DNA of 64,000 nt from Fulvia fulva (GCF_020509005.1 NC_063014.1:62001-126000), one strand, 5' to 3'. Positions 51,598 through 63,258 are shown, counted from the first letter of the stretch. Numbers and translations: made by a program. The notes: generated by a model from the letters alone, not told the origin.

Positions 51598-54500
51598 TCA
51601 CGCCGGGACACTCCCGTCCATATTCATCTCAAACCCAATCTCGTCCCTCTCCTCATCCGTCAACCGCCCCCATTCCAGCAGAAGGCGGAAGAAGTAGATC
51701 TCCATATCCTCCTTCCTCAGGACCTGTTCCGCCCACTTCCTACCGTCCATCGCAATCCTCTCGGCGTCACGAGCATGCGCATCAACCTTGATCTCCAATG
51801 CTCCGGCTTCCCCTTTCTGTCCCTGGAGAGTACCGTCTATACCATGAAAGTACGCCAACGTAGCCCAAAATCCCTGTCCTCGAATATCGAGAGGAACGAA
51901 GTGAAGCCATGGGGTAAGGCGGTCGTCCCACCATTCGCGGAAAAGGGCGGCTTTGAATGGCAATGATTTGGACTGGAGAAAGGGGATGAAGCGACCACTA
52001 AAGCCTGCGCCGTCAAGGTCCAGGAGGTATTTGTAGTTCCAATGATGCTGAAATTCGATCGGTTCCACTAGTGGAGCGAACTCTCTCGCTTGATTCTCAC
52101 AGTCTTGGCCAGCGCAGCGTGCGATGTTGTCAACGACGTGGACGTCTGTGGACAGGAGTTCTGTCAGTTTCGAGACGGGAAGGTTCTGGTAAGCAAGTTG
52201 GGTGCCGTCGTCGTTGATGGGCAAGAGCAGCGGCTGCGGTGGTGAGGTGTTGTTGATATTATTCGCGAGGTGAATGAAGCGCTGCCGGGTCATACCACGC
52301 CATTGACCGCGGCCTTGAGAGACACCTTCGGAGGTTGCACCTCGCCAGAAGAGGGTGTTGGCCTTTTCTGGGAAGGGCTTGTCGGGATAATCATCGTTGG
52401 GGTCGTATTTTGCCTTGTCAAGGTAGTTCCAGGCGGAGGGATACAGGATGTCGTTGAAGCCGTGGGCTTTGGATTGGGAGAACACGGGGTAGAGTTCGTG
52501 GGTGGTTTTGAAAGCGGCCGGGGACATGTAAAGGCCGTGGAGATCGGCTAGATCAGGTTGATGGCAGATGTCGGCTGCGGTGGTCCAGTTGGACAGGAAC
52601 GCGCCGAGAGACTGCGGAGCTGTGCAGGAGGTGCATAGACTGCCTGTGTCCCATAGCCGTTGAGTCCGTGCTGGTGAGCTCGGAGGGCAGCCGTTGTTGC
52701 CGATGCGGTGGAAAGTATACTGCCATGACATCTCCTTCAGCGGCGTCTTCTCTTCAGGCTCAGCAGGTATTGAAAACCAGTGTTGTGCCCGATCAGCACT
52801 GAACGGCTTGACCTTTCGCTTGCCATCCTCGATCCTACCCCAGTACTCGCCAGCCGCTCGCAAAGACTTCAGATTCTCAAACGGCGCGTTGACTCTACAC
52901 TCGTCGTTGAGATTGAAGGCCAGGTCCATATCTGGTAGCCACTTGGCGAACTTGCCGACCATCTCGAGGATACCTTCCAGCATCCACTTGTGGGTGGGAA
53001 ACACGTTTGGTGAGATGTCAACTGTACCATTGCGAATGCTAATATCTGCCACATCATTCCAAGGATTGGCCACGAGCTCCCAAGTTCTGTCCCGGATCTG
53101 TCGTGGCGTGAGGCCATAGAATGGTAAGAGATCGCGATGGATACTGTCAAAGTCGTCGAGAACTGTGGCATTGCGGTCTGTGGCATATTTGTACCAGTGA
53201 TGGAAGCCAGCTGGCGGTGGTCTCCGGTATCTGGTTTGGTAGTTGTTGACAGCGTCAGCCAGGCTCCTACTAGCGGAGGTCTGGGTGAGATAGGCCTGAT
53301 GATGACCGTGCGCCTCGTAGATTAACATGTCGATAGGATGAAAGTACACCGATGTTCTATGTGTGGCCCACAATCCAGTCCAGGTAAAGAGTAGTATGAG
53401 TAGGACCAAATAGAACATCGAGGGTACCTTGTGGAACAGCTTTCCAGTGCTGTTGTTACTGCGCTCGCCACTGATGGCCTCCATGTGAGCGTAGCTCATG
53501 AAGCCCAAGATGGTCAGACAGATAGCCAGAAACGCTAGGCCAGCTGGCGATGGCGGGAATGGATGACCGTTGCTCCATGCAGATGCTGTCGTAATGGTCA
53601 TGATGGACGTAAATTTCGCTAATAATGCTGTTGTCATCAAGCCGATGTGTACAAGCTGGAAGTGTCAGCGATGGTCGTGAGCCAGATTCAAGAGGACTCA
53701 CTGCCAAAAGTGCGCAAACCAATGTGAAAGCAATATACAAATCCAGCTTCGCCACGCTCCAAGCATAGCAATAGGGTATCGTCGTAATCCAGGTCCTGTC
53801 CTCTGCCTGGAAAATGAAATAGACAGTGCCGATAGTCAGTAATGTCGCGGCGGAAAACTGCATTCAATGTTAGCCGCAGCCTGCATGCTCACGGGAGGCG
53901 ACTTACAAGCAATGCATAACCCACAGACGCAAACCTCAACGCAGCACTCCTAGCTCCTCGTTCACCATGTGCCACCACAAGCTGTGCAATGCAAAACACA
54001 ATCACAACGTCCAGAGCACTTCCGAGGCGTTGCAACTGTGGCACAAGCCATCCATACGGCAGCACAGCAGCACAGATATACGTCGATTGTGGCACGCTGG
54101 TGGACCTCAATGCCAGCATCCCTCCAAAGCAGACCAAACATACTGCAACCAAGACTGCATAAGGAGTGCTAGCGACACTTCGCTCCAGCGCATCATATAC
54201 GCTGGCGCCAGCATCGTCGTCACTTTCCGTTACGGTTCGTCGTCGTCTCCTCTTTCGCTGAACGGTCCAGTAGTCCCACAGGGCAAAGGCGATGGGCAGC
54301 AGTGGCGCCCAACTTGCCGAAGCGCATTGGACATTGCGGATCACTTCTCGCAAGATTCCTGCCCTCAAGCATAGTGCCAGCACCAAAAAGATCCAACATG
54401 TCCTCAGCTTCCTCAAACTACTCGGATGTCCCACCCCATTCACCTCTCCCTCCTCCTCCTCCTCCTCCTCTCTACTCGGACTCGGCTTCCTACTGCCATG

Positions 54501-54734
54501 CGGCTCCCCCACATCGTTCAATGGCACACTCTCATAGTCGCTCCTTCCTCCGCTCCTCGCGATCCATTTGCTTGTTGCTAGGATTGCTCCACCAGATGTC
54601 GCGAGTGTTGCGATTGACGTATGGACCGTCTTGTCGAAAGCGAAGGAAGTAGGCACAGCGCGTGTCACCAGGAATGTCCCGACAATGAAGCCGGAGATGA
54701 CAGGCCACTTGGCGCGGTCCATAACATGGTTCAT
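51598..54734 (-). CDS. Membrane glycosyltransferase family 90 protein (CAP10-like)
   Basis: Exons 53907-54734, 53702-53857 and 51598-53655 join in phase to 1,013 residues; introns are only 49 and 46 bases. The N-terminal ~450 residues hold many hydrophobic helices separated by an acidic run of seven Glu and an Arg-rich loop. The C-terminal half is a GT90 domain: DDFDSIHRDLLPFYGLTP, FLSNWTTAADICHQPDL, TLFWRGATSEG and WNYKYLLDLDGAGFSGRF. Relatives are Cryptococcus Cap10/Cas proteins and xylosyl- or glucosyltransferases of the secretory pathway. A multipass Golgi or ER enzyme that builds a surface or protein-linked glycan is likely; donor and acceptor are unknown. Confidence 0.88.
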
Positions 54735-55384
54735 GTAGTACGCATGCTAAAACAGGGTGCTGACTGTGTCACTGTGCTGATGTTGTGAGACCGGAGGATG
54801 CTGTGCGTGCAATGGTCTTCGTTCAGTTCGTTTCAATGGAGTGTGTAATCGATTGTGGTCGCGTCAAGTCGTCCGTGGTCACCGATTGAGAGGTCGTGCA
54901 AGTCGTAGGCAGCTGTAGAGGCGAAAGCACCTGCAACCTGGAACACGATGAAGGATCGGAACTCGCGTCGGGCTCGGGATGTTGGTCTTGCTTCCGGGCC
55001 GGCGCATGTGGCACGCACGGCACGATAGCCGAAGTTTGGGGCAGCGGCCGATATCTTTTTTCCAACCAGGAAGTTCTGCTCGCAGCACCAAGACATCCAC
55101 TCGCTTGACCAACAACGATCAGGCTGTCGCATTGACTTGCAGATAGCAGACGACTACCCGCGACAACGAAGTGCTCGAAGTTCGCGATCCTATACCCAGC
55201 GAAGCCTCCACGAACCATCGGATAGTAACAGCTCCATCCATCAACAGCTCCACCGCAATCCGCATAGGTCATCGATTGCAGAGCCGTAGTGCACAGAGCT
55301 ACAAAACAATCACCTAGCCAACGGCGATACTGTAGCGGTAGAAGGTGGCAGAAGTCGAGGCGCACAGTCCGACTGGCCGCCATC
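54735..55384. other. Divergent promoter of the GT90 gene and KRE33
   Basis: 650 bases between divergent starts. Open frames on both strands are not conserved-looking. No TATA box or repeat is recognised. Confidence 0.45.
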
Positions 55385-58300
55385 ATGCCAAAGAAGGCGA
55401 TCGATGCGCGCATCCCCGCGCTGATTCGCAATGGCATGAACGAGAAGAAGCGATCATTCTTCGTGATAGTAGGGGACAGGCAGAAGGACGTCATCGTAAA
55501 CCTCTATCATATCCTCCTCAACCTCGACATCAAGCTCAACAAGTCAGTACTGTGGGCGTACAAGAACAAGCTGCTAGGCTTCACGTCGCATCGCAAGAAG
55601 CGGGAAAAGAAGATCAAGAAAGAGGTGAAGCGAGGAGTCCGAGATGCAGACACGGAGGACCCCTTTGAGCTGTTCGTCAGCACACAGAATATCAGATATG
55701 TCTACTACAAAGAGACGGAGAAGATTCTGGGTAACACATACGGAATGTGCATCCTGCAGGACTTTGAAGCTTTGACGCCAAATCTGCTGGCGAGGACGGT
55801 GGAGACGGTGGAAGGAGGAGGTCTCGTGATCTTGTTGCTGAAGGGGATGACGAGCTTGAAGCAGCTTTACACAATGAGCATGGACATTCACTCGAGATAT
55901 CGTACAGAAGCGCATGACGATGTTGTGGCGAGATTCAACGAGCGCTTCTTGCTGAGTCTGGGAAGCTGCGACAGCTGTCTGGTTGTGGACGACGAGATGA
56001 ATGTGTTGCCGATCAGCGGTGGCAAGAACGTGGTGGAGAAGCCAATTGAGGAGGCGGAGGAAGGAGAGAAGGCAGTGTCGCGAAGAGAACTCGAGACCAT
56101 CAAGCAAGACTTGGAGGACACAAAGCCGGTAGGAGATCTGGTGAAGCTGGCCAAGACCGTTGATCAAGCGAAAGCGCTGCTCACATTTGTTGAAGCCATC
56201 GCAGAGAAGACGCTCGCAAGTACAGTCACGCTAACAGCAGGCCGTGGACGAGGAAAGTCGGCAGCTCTTGGTGTCGCGATAGCAGCAGCGATCGCGCATG
56301 GCTACAGCAACATCTTCATCACATCACCTTCGCCGGAAAACTTGAAGACACTATTCGAATTCGTGTTCAAGGGCTTCGATGCGCTAGGATACCTCGATCA
56401 CTCCGACTACACCATTATCCAATCCACGAACCCCGACTTCAACAAGGCTATCGTACGTGTCAACGTGCACAGACAACACCGACAAACGATCCAATACATT
56501 CAGCCTCAGGATGCATACACTCTTGGTCAAGCAGAGCTGCTAGTCATCGACGAAGCAGCAGCGATACCTCTGCCTCTGGTACGAAAGCTGATGGGGCCCT
56601 ATTTAGTGTTCATGGCATCGACTATCAACGGTTACGAAGGCACTGGACGATCACTATCGCTCAAGCTCATGCAACAGCTTCGAGAACAGTCGAGAGGTCC
56701 ATCGCGACCAAAGCCGGACGAGAAAGTAGCAGATCGCTCGAATGCTTCAAAGGGTGGAAACGATTACGCTCCACGGTCGTCAAGATCGTTACGAGAGATC
56801 ACACTCCAGGAGCCAATTCGATATGCGCAGGGCGACGGCGTCGAGAAGTGGCTGAACAAGCTGCTGTGCCTGGATGCAACGCTACCACAGAAGAACAACA
56901 TCCATGGCACACCTCATCCTTCGCAATGCGAGCTGTTGCAAGTCAATCGAGACACCCTCTTCTCCTTCCATCAGGTTAGTGAGAAGTTCCTGCAAAAGAT
57001 GATGGCACTATACGTCGCATCGCATTACAAGAACACTCCAAACGATTTGCAGCTCATGTCAGATGCACCGGCCCATCAACTATTTGTTCTAGTACCGCCT
57101 ACATCAGACGACGCAAATCAGCTTCCTGAGATTCTCTGTGTGCTACAGGTGGCACTAGAAGGACAGATCAGCCGTGAAAGTGTGTTGAACAGTCTTTCGA
57201 GAGGACAAAGAGCAGGAGGCGATCTGATTCCTTGGCTGGTGTCTCAACAATTTCAGGATTCAGACTTTGCTGGACTCAGTGGAGCACGTGTCGTACGAAT
57301 AGCCACCAACCCCGACTACAGTGGCATGGGCTATGGCTCGCGGGCTATGCAGCTTCTGACCGAGTTCTACGAAGGGAAGCACGTTAATTTGTCTGAGTCG
57401 GAGGATGTCACAGCGGCTCACGAAGCAGAGATGGTGAGGGTCACAGACGCCGAGCTGGAGCAAAGTTCACTGCAGACCGACAACATCAAGGTTCGCGACA
57501 TCAGAGCAATGCCGCCACTCTTTGCTCGTCTTTCTCAACGGAAGCCTGCAGCTCTCGACTACCTCGGTGTCTCGTACGGCTTGACTTCAGACCTGCACAA
57601 GTTCTGGAAGCGATCAGGGTTCGTGCCTGTCTACCTGCGACAGACTGCCAACGAATTGACTGGTGAGCACTCTTGTGTCATGCTCCGAACGCTTGAAACG
57701 GGTGCAAGTGACCCCAGCTGGCTCGGTGCATACGCAAAAGACTTCCACAAGCGCTTCCTGTCCCTGCTCAGCTATCAGTTCCGCTCCTTCGGCGCAGTAC
57801 AAGCTCTTGCGCTTGACGAATCAGCCAACAAGGGCATCGCCCTTCTCGACGACTCCGACAAAGTCTCAGGCATGAAGAAGCAGGACCTCGACATCCAATT
57901 CACACCCTTCGACCTCAAGCGTCTCGACTCCTACGCCAACAACATGCTCGACTATCACGTTATCCTTGACCTCATGCCGAGCATAGCACAGCTCTACTTC
58001 ACCGGCCGTATGCGTGATGACAACGGCATTCAGCTGAGTGGTGTACAGAAAGCTCTTCTTTGCGCCATCGGCCTTCAGCGCAAAGTCATCGAAGACCTGG
58101 AGAAGGAGCTGAACCTAAACGTCTCCCAACTCCTCGCCATGTTCGTCAAAGTCATCCGCAAAGTCAGCACGCACTTCCGTCAACTGGAAGAAGGCGCCAT
58201 AGAAAAGAGCATGCCCGCCATCCAACCCGGCACCGCACCCGATGAAACTCACTCCAACGGCATCGACACCGACGCTGGCGCTGCCTTAGCCGCTGACCTA

Positions 58301-58573
58301 CGCGAAGGCGCAGACGAGTTTGATGAAGAAGAACGCAAGCGGAATCGAGCTATGATCGACTCCCTGCCGTTGGAGAAGTACGCCTACCAAAACGGTGGCG
58401 CGGACTGGGAGGCGGCAGAGCAGGCAGTGAAGAAGAAGGGCGAGAAGGCTAGTGGGACGACTGTTAGTGTTAAGACGGGGAAGAAGAGAAAGGCTGGTGA
58501 AGGAGAGTTGGCGGAGGTTCAAAAGGAGGCGGAGAGGCTGGGGGAGAAGAGTGGCAAGAAGAGTAAGAGGTGA
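55385..58573 (+). CDS. KRE33: RNA cytidine acetyltransferase Kre33/NAT10
   Basis: Single exon, 1,062 residues, normal family length. The N-terminus MPKKAIDARIPALI is typical. Domains in order are the TmcA-like N-terminal region, a helicase-like ATPase with Walker A GRGRGKS (about 283-289) and DEAAAIPLPLV, a GNAT acetyltransferase core (RIATNPDYSGMGYGSRAM, about 637-655) and a tRNA-binding C-terminal region. The end is Lys-rich (KTGKKRKAGEG), probably nucleolar targeting. It makes N4-acetylcytidine in 18S rRNA and some tRNAs with ATP and acetyl-CoA and is needed for 40S biogenesis. Start chosen at the ATG beginning the conserved MPKK. Confidence 0.96.
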   Translation: MPKKAIDARIPALIRNGMNEKKRSFFVIVGDRQKDVIVNLYHILLNLDIKLNKSVLWAYKNKLLGFTSHRKKREKKIKKEVKRGVRDADTEDPFELFVSTQNIRYVYYKETEKILGNTYGMCILQDFEALTPNLLARTVETVEGGGLVILLLKGMTSLKQLYTMSMDIHSRYRTEAHDDVVARFNERFLLSLGSCDSCLVVDDEMNVLPISGGKNVVEKPIEEAEEGEKAVSRRELETIKQDLEDTKPVGDLVKLAKTVDQAKALLTFVEAIAEKTLASTVTLTAGRGRGKSAALGVAIAAAIAHGYSNIFITSPSPENLKTLFEFVFKGFDALGYLDHSDYTIIQSTNPDFNKAIVRVNVHRQHRQTIQYIQPQDAYTLGQAELLVIDEAAAIPLPLVRKLMGPYLVFMASTINGYEGTGRSLSLKLMQQLREQSRGPSRPKPDEKVADRSNASKGGNDYAPRSSRSLREITLQEPIRYAQGDGVEKWLNKLLCLDATLPQKNNIHGTPHPSQCELLQVNRDTLFSFHQVSEKFLQKMMALYVASHYKNTPNDLQLMSDAPAHQLFVLVPPTSDDANQLPEILCVLQVALEGQISRESVLNSLSRGQRAGGDLIPWLVSQQFQDSDFAGLSGARVVRIATNPDYSGMGYGSRAMQLLTEFYEGKHVNLSESEDVTAAHEAEMVRVTDAELEQSSLQTDNIKVRDIRAMPPLFARLSQRKPAALDYLGVSYGLTSDLHKFWKRSGFVPVYLRQTANELTGEHSCVMLRTLETGASDPSWLGAYAKDFHKRFLSLLSYQFRSFGAVQALALDESANKGIALLDDSDKVSGMKKQDLDIQFTPFDLKRLDSYANNMLDYHVILDLMPSIAQLYFTGRMRDDNGIQLSGVQKALLCAIGLQRKVIEDLEKELNLNVSQLLAMFVKVIRKVSTHFRQLEEGAIEKSMPAIQPGTAPDETHSNGIDTDAGAALAADLREGADEFDEEERKRNRAMIDSLPLEKYAYQNGGADWEAAEQAVKKKGEKASGTTVSVKTGKKRKAGEGELAEVQKEAERLGEKSGKKSKR

Positions 58574-58892
58574 TGATGGCGGGCGCAGGGCGAGGGCGCA
58601 GGGCGGTGGATAGAGCTCGAGGTACTGTGATGATAGGCATGATACCCTGTACACCATGAAATACGAGAGGTTTTGTACTTCAGCCCCGTCCGATTGAGGC
58701 GTCTGGACCTGATTGGATTGCGTGCGGCAGTGTTGTGGTGGGCTGATTGTGATTGGACGCGTGCAGCTTCATGTCGTGTCACATCATGCTCGACCGGTCA
58801 AGCTGAAGACTAACAGCAGCGCCTTCACCTTCTTCACACCCCGAATCCTTTTGGTCTGCAGCTCAGATTCTACACCTCTTCGACAGCGGTCT
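58574..58892. other. Intergenic between KRE33 and the HET-domain gene
   Basis: Contains a second copy of the CCAAT/MCB 16-mer at 58747-58762 and a further ATTGG shortly upstream. Otherwise nothing is recognised. Confidence 0.5.
58747..58762 (+). promoter_or_regulatory. Inverted CCAAT box abutting an MCB (ACGCGT) element
   Basis: The same 16 bases as 40889-40904, here about 130 bases before the ATG of the HET-domain gene, in the same orientation relative to the downstream gene. Its use is unproven. Confidence 0.4.
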
Positions 58893-60608
58893 ATGTCAAG
58901 GCGCTTGCAAAGTGCTACGCGTACGGACAACCCCAAATCAGCATTCCTCAAAATGGGCACTTATCAGTACACTCCGCTTCCTGAAGGAAAGCACATACGT
59001 GTCTTGACCATCCTCCCAAATGCCGCCAAACGGCCGCGCATTGACTGCACGATCGAGACGGTAACCTTGGATGCGTCGTCCAATTACACAGCGCTCTCAT
59101 ATACTTGGGGCATGAATGAAGACGGCGATGCCAGCTTATGCGAAGAGCTCTACATATCCAATCAACGCCTGCCAATTACACGAAACCTCTATCAGGGACT
59201 GCTGCGCATCCGGGAGAAGACAACGCCTGTGCGCATGTGGATCGATGCTGTTTGTATCAATCAGCAAGACATACCGGAACGCAACGCCCAAGTCCGATTC
59301 ATGCCTTCCATATTCAGCGAAGCAGCAGCAGTTGTGGTTTGGTTGGGCGAAGGCACAACGGAGCAAGACGATGAGGACGCCGCATCTCTGTTCGATGTCA
59401 TGGCCGGTGCAGAATGGGACCTGTCGCTGTTCTGTGATGACGACGCAAGCCAAGTTCTATCCGGCCAGACCAGGAGCCCCATTCGTGGAAACTTTGACAT
59501 AGAAGATCGACTATCCTCCTTAGATCGCTGCTCAACCGGAATCATAGTCGCCATGCGCGCTCTCGCTGGATCGCTCAACTGGTGCGCCGGAAGATCTGAC
59601 ATGTTGTTTTCAACACTGGTACCGAGGGACTTGACAATGTGGCAGCATTGGATGAGCCTCTCGAAAATCATCGCAGCCCTGTGGGAGCTGTACCATGCGA
59701 GGCCAGGTGCTGTTGTAATGAGATGGGGTCACTGTATCTTGGATCTTCAACACTTCCGAGACGCTTCCGCGACTTGGTACTCATTCGCAGGAGTATCCAG
59801 ACGCTATGCATCAAGACCCAATGAGTCAGACCGTTCTTCTGGCGAGGACCTACTGCACCAAATTCAAACGGATATGTTGCATCGCAATATGTTCAACTTT
59901 CCTGACTGTGTCACGGTGCCAGCTTTAGGCCAAAAGCAACGACTGCCAGAGTCACTGCTGATACACCTGCTCCGGATATACAGTCACTTGCGTTGTCTGG
60001 ATGATCGCGACAAACTCTTTGCTCTTGTTAGCCTGGTTCCTTCGGCAGAAGTCGAGCTGCCAGTGGATTATAGCCTCAATTTTACACAAGTGTGCATAAA
60101 GTTTACAATATGGCTGCTCCGCAAAGGTCATCTCGCGATCGTACTCCATCAATTGGGCTTAACGACTCTGGATTCTGAATTACCGCCATTGAACGCTCCT
60201 TCCTGGACATTCAACCTCCGTAAGAGAATCTACACGACGGCGGAGTCCGACAACATTCCTGTTCATAGGGTAGACGAAGCAGGACTGTTGTGTTCCATGA
60301 TCTTTGCTGGCACGATCACGAACATTGACCTCGCGCGCAATACCTATGGCGGGGAGTTGGAGGTCGTGGATTCCAGTGGAACTTTACACACAGTAGATCG
60401 GATATTGTGGGACTCTAAGCTGAAGTTGCAGTCAGATGACTGCTTATTCGTTCCCGTGGACGCGGCAGGCTCGGGCACGCAGTACGGTATCTTCATGCGC
60501 CGTGCCTTGCAACACGACCGATACAGAATAGTCGATGTCGCCATGCTACGTGCGAGCGATTTGAGCATGCTTGATCTCGGCCATCCGGAACCAGTCATGA
60601 TCGATTGA
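58893..60608 (+). CDS. HET-domain (heterokaryon incompatibility) protein
   Basis: Single exon, 571 residues; a second in-frame ATG at 58953 (MGTYQYTPLP) would remove 20 residues and fits many relatives better. The HET domain spans roughly 60-205 with its three blocks: YTALSYTWG, RMWIDAVCINQQDIPERNAQV, and AAAVVVWLGE. The C-terminal ~350 residues have no clear repeats, NACHT or WD40 domain. HET proteins mediate self/non-self recognition and trigger cell death on fusion of unlike hyphae, and the domain is TIR-like. Which partner this one recognises is unknown. It converges on the epoxide-hydrolase-like gene. Confidence 0.9.
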   Translation: MSRRLQSATRTDNPKSAFLKMGTYQYTPLPEGKHIRVLTILPNAAKRPRIDCTIETVTLDASSNYTALSYTWGMNEDGDASLCEELYISNQRLPITRNLYQGLLRIREKTTPVRMWIDAVCINQQDIPERNAQVRFMPSIFSEAAAVVVWLGEGTTEQDDEDAASLFDVMAGAEWDLSLFCDDDASQVLSGQTRSPIRGNFDIEDRLSSLDRCSTGIIVAMRALAGSLNWCAGRSDMLFSTLVPRDLTMWQHWMSLSKIIAALWELYHARPGAVVMRWGHCILDLQHFRDASATWYSFAGVSRRYASRPNESDRSSGEDLLHQIQTDMLHRNMFNFPDCVTVPALGQKQRLPESLLIHLLRIYSHLRCLDDRDKLFALVSLVPSAEVELPVDYSLNFTQVCIKFTIWLLRKGHLAIVLHQLGLTTLDSELPPLNAPSWTFNLRKRIYTTAESDNIPVHRVDEAGLLCSMIFAGTITNIDLARNTYGGELEVVDSSGTLHTVDRILWDSKLKLQSDDCLFVPVDAAGSGTQYGIFMRRALQHDRYRIVDVAMLRASDLSMLDLGHPEPVMID

Positions 60609-60740
60609 AGGGCATCTCAGAACGCTACTCATCCTGCCCATCCCGGTCACTTTCGAAAGTGTCCACCATGAGCTTTACTTTGACTCCAAGACTGGATTTG
60701 GGCGTGGCGCTGGACGTTTGAGGCACATCATGCGGTGCGC

Positions 60741-61837
60741 TCACACTGTACCATTGGTGCCAGGAGTCAGCGTGGCTCCCTCGAAGTTGCCGAATATGGT
60801 GATCGTATCTTCCAGCCACGACAAGTCCACGCTTGGAACAGTGGACGCATTGCCAAGAAACCACAACACCCTGTTCGCAGTCCAGACCGGGTTCTCCTCG
60901 CCCTACAAAAGTCCTGGTCAGAGCACATCTCAACATATATCGCAACACGAAGACTCACCATCCAATGCCCAGCCTTGGGGATCACATCAGTCTCCAACCC
61001 CTCCACATACGGACCTTCCCACGCCTCCCTTATCACAGCCCCAAAACTCGCCTCCCCACCCATCGCCAGCGTCGGCATCTGCAACTTCCCTTTGGCCTCC
61101 ACCGTCCTCGCCCAATACCCTACCTCCCAGAACGCCGCACCAAAGTACTGCAACCCAGCCCTCAAGAATCCGGGCTTCGAAATCGCTCTGGTATAAGTCT
61201 CAAGCAGATCGTTGCTAATCGCGGCATTACCACTGTACGACCCATGGTAAAGGTACCACGTCAACATCTCCTTCTCCCGACCCTGGATGAAGTACGCAGC
61301 GGCATCCGGAACAGCGAAGAAAGCAAGTTGCCAGTCGCGATAGAGCTGGTTCGAGGTCGCGCAGGTCGTGTAATACCCACCTCCTGGAAGTGCATACTCG
61401 ATCAATACCAACTTCTCCACAACTTTAGAATGTTCAAAGGCCAACGCCGTAGCGACTCCAGCTCCTTTGTCATGGGCGACGACGTATGCACTGGATATAT
61501 TCAGGAAGTTCAAGATGGCGAGGTGATCTTCTGCTGCGGCTGGTGCAGTGTAGTCATCGCTGATGGCGAGGGCGGACTCGCCGCTTCCGCGGTTATCGGG
61601 AGCAATTACAGTGTACTGTTCGGCAAGGATGGGACCGATGGTTGCCCAGGTTGGACTGTGCTGGGGGAAGCCATGGATGAGGAGAAGGGGAGGTTTGCCG
61701 GAGGGCGAGTAGCGAAAGTAGATGGAGGTATCTTGGAGTTGGATTCGGGCGTGGGACCAGGTATCGAAGGGAACGAGGGCGAGCGCCTGGCAGACGACGG
61801 TGCTCAACAGGACCAAAAGTGAAGTGTAGGACGCCAT
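60741..61837 (-). CDS. Secreted epoxide-hydrolase-like alpha/beta hydrolase
   Basis: Exons 60959-61837 and 60741-60902 (56-base intron) join in phase to 346 residues. A signal peptide (SLLVLLSTVVCQALA) is followed by the HGFPQ oxyanion motif (55-59), APDNRGSGES, a nucleophile elbow AHDKGAG with Asp123, and the catalytic His291 in AGHWM right before the intron. An Asp nucleophile rather than Ser marks epoxide hydrolases and dehalogenases. Secretion suggests a role in detoxifying plant or fungal epoxides, an inference. The acid residue is probably in the second exon. The frame upstream of 61837 has no ATG in a plausible context. Confidence 0.83.
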
Positions 61838-62302
61838 GTCTACTGCCTTTTCCCGATAGTTGACTTGAACAGCGGGCCTGCACATCTTATGACTGCAGCC
61901 AAGCAACCAAGTCCGAAGCTGTATGACGTTCCTCTGATCGAATCCTCGAGCTACGGCGTGGTCTTGATGCAGGAGTATCGCTCATCAATGCCAGCTATGG
62001 CATCGATGGCATGCCAAGCATACTCTTGCATGCTCGGGAACAGCGCTAGCCTGTGAGGTTGCTGAATCGGAGCTCGCAAGCGTCGTAGCTCTCTGTACAC
62101 AGTCTGCAGAACCTCGTTACACAACAGAAGAAAGCTGCATGCATGGCCAAGGTTACCAAATTCCTTGTTCAGCAGCATCTAGCCGTCGTACCCGTGACAG
62201 CCGATACCAGAAGTCCGAAGGAGGATCCGAGAAACGCGAAGTGTGATCCGCAACAGATCTATCCCAACGAGGGCAGACGATACAATGCATGGTGTGGGCT
62301 TT
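61838..62302. other. Intergenic
   Basis: Promoter of the epoxide-hydrolase-like gene and 3' flank of PIS1. Nothing is recognised. Confidence 0.5.
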
Positions 62303-63258
62303 TCACCTGGTCTTTGCAATCTCCACCGCTTTACGCTGTCGACGATCTCCTTCCGCCAACCACTGACTCGCCTTCACTAGTTGCAGTACATTGATGCACT
62401 GCTTGAAGACCATGATTGGTGCACTTCCCAGAGTCAGGATCCAAGGCACAGTGTCATTGATCTTGTTCGCTCTTGCAATCTCCATTGCAGCTGCTGAGAA
62501 TGGCGAAGCAGGTAAGCTTGCTGGCTTGGGTGGTCCGTTGCTCGAAAGCAAATAGAACGTCGTGGTAGACGAGGAGAAACACAATAGGTATAGACCTATG
62601 AAGAAGAGCTCGTTCCCGGCGCAGCAGGTGAAGAGGACCCACTGAATGAAATGTCAACCCATGTGGTTCTAGGAGTTAAGGAAAGACTTACCTTCTTGTA
62701 GTAAAAGTTCATAATCCGACTCCTACTAGTCGAGACACTCTTATGACTCTGACCCTCACCACCCATCGCCAACGTAGCATACATATGCATATAGTGGCTC
62801 GCAAAGTCCAAGCTAATCAAGCCTTGATAGATGGGTGCATAGGCCGGTTGCGCGATCGCCAAGAAGACCAGAAGACAAGACGTCGTGCAGCGGTCCGTTA
62901 CCATGTCCAGCACAGCACCAAAGCGTGTCGACTGATTGAAGATGCGTGCTGCATATCCATCGAGCGCATCTAGAAGGCAGCTCACAGAGTATAAGATGCT
63001 GCAACGCCGTGGGTGCAGTGGCATGTAGTAGAGGGACCAAACAGCGAGAATGACGCGGATGTAACCTGTAAGTGAGCATCAGTGCCGCTGGGAGCATGTG
63101 ACAGATCCGCTATACTTACCGATCATGTTTGGCCAGAAGAGGAAGATGTTTTCACGGCTTTGAGGGTCGAGGTCGGTTCGGCGGACTGCATCTTGTTGTC
63201 CAGTCTCAGTCACGCCATCGACGGGACGGTCAGCCACTACCTGACTTCTGTTCGACAT
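62303..63258 (-). CDS. PIS1: CDP-diacylglycerol-inositol 3-phosphatidyltransferase
   Basis: Exons 63120-63258, 62692-63065 and 62303-62641 join in phase to 283 residues. The CDP-alcohol phosphatidyltransferase signature is perfect: Asp79, Asp82, Gly83, Ala86, Arg87, Gly96, Asp100 and Asp104. Several hydrophobic helices (FWPNMIGYIRVILAVWSLYY and later ones) give a multipass membrane protein with a ~40-residue polar N-terminus. It makes phosphatidylinositol from CDP-diacylglycerol and inositol in the ER and is essential in yeast. Introns are 54 and 50 bases. The start at 63258 is the ATG nearest the family N-terminus. It runs divergently from the partial gene at the right edge. Confidence 0.94.
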
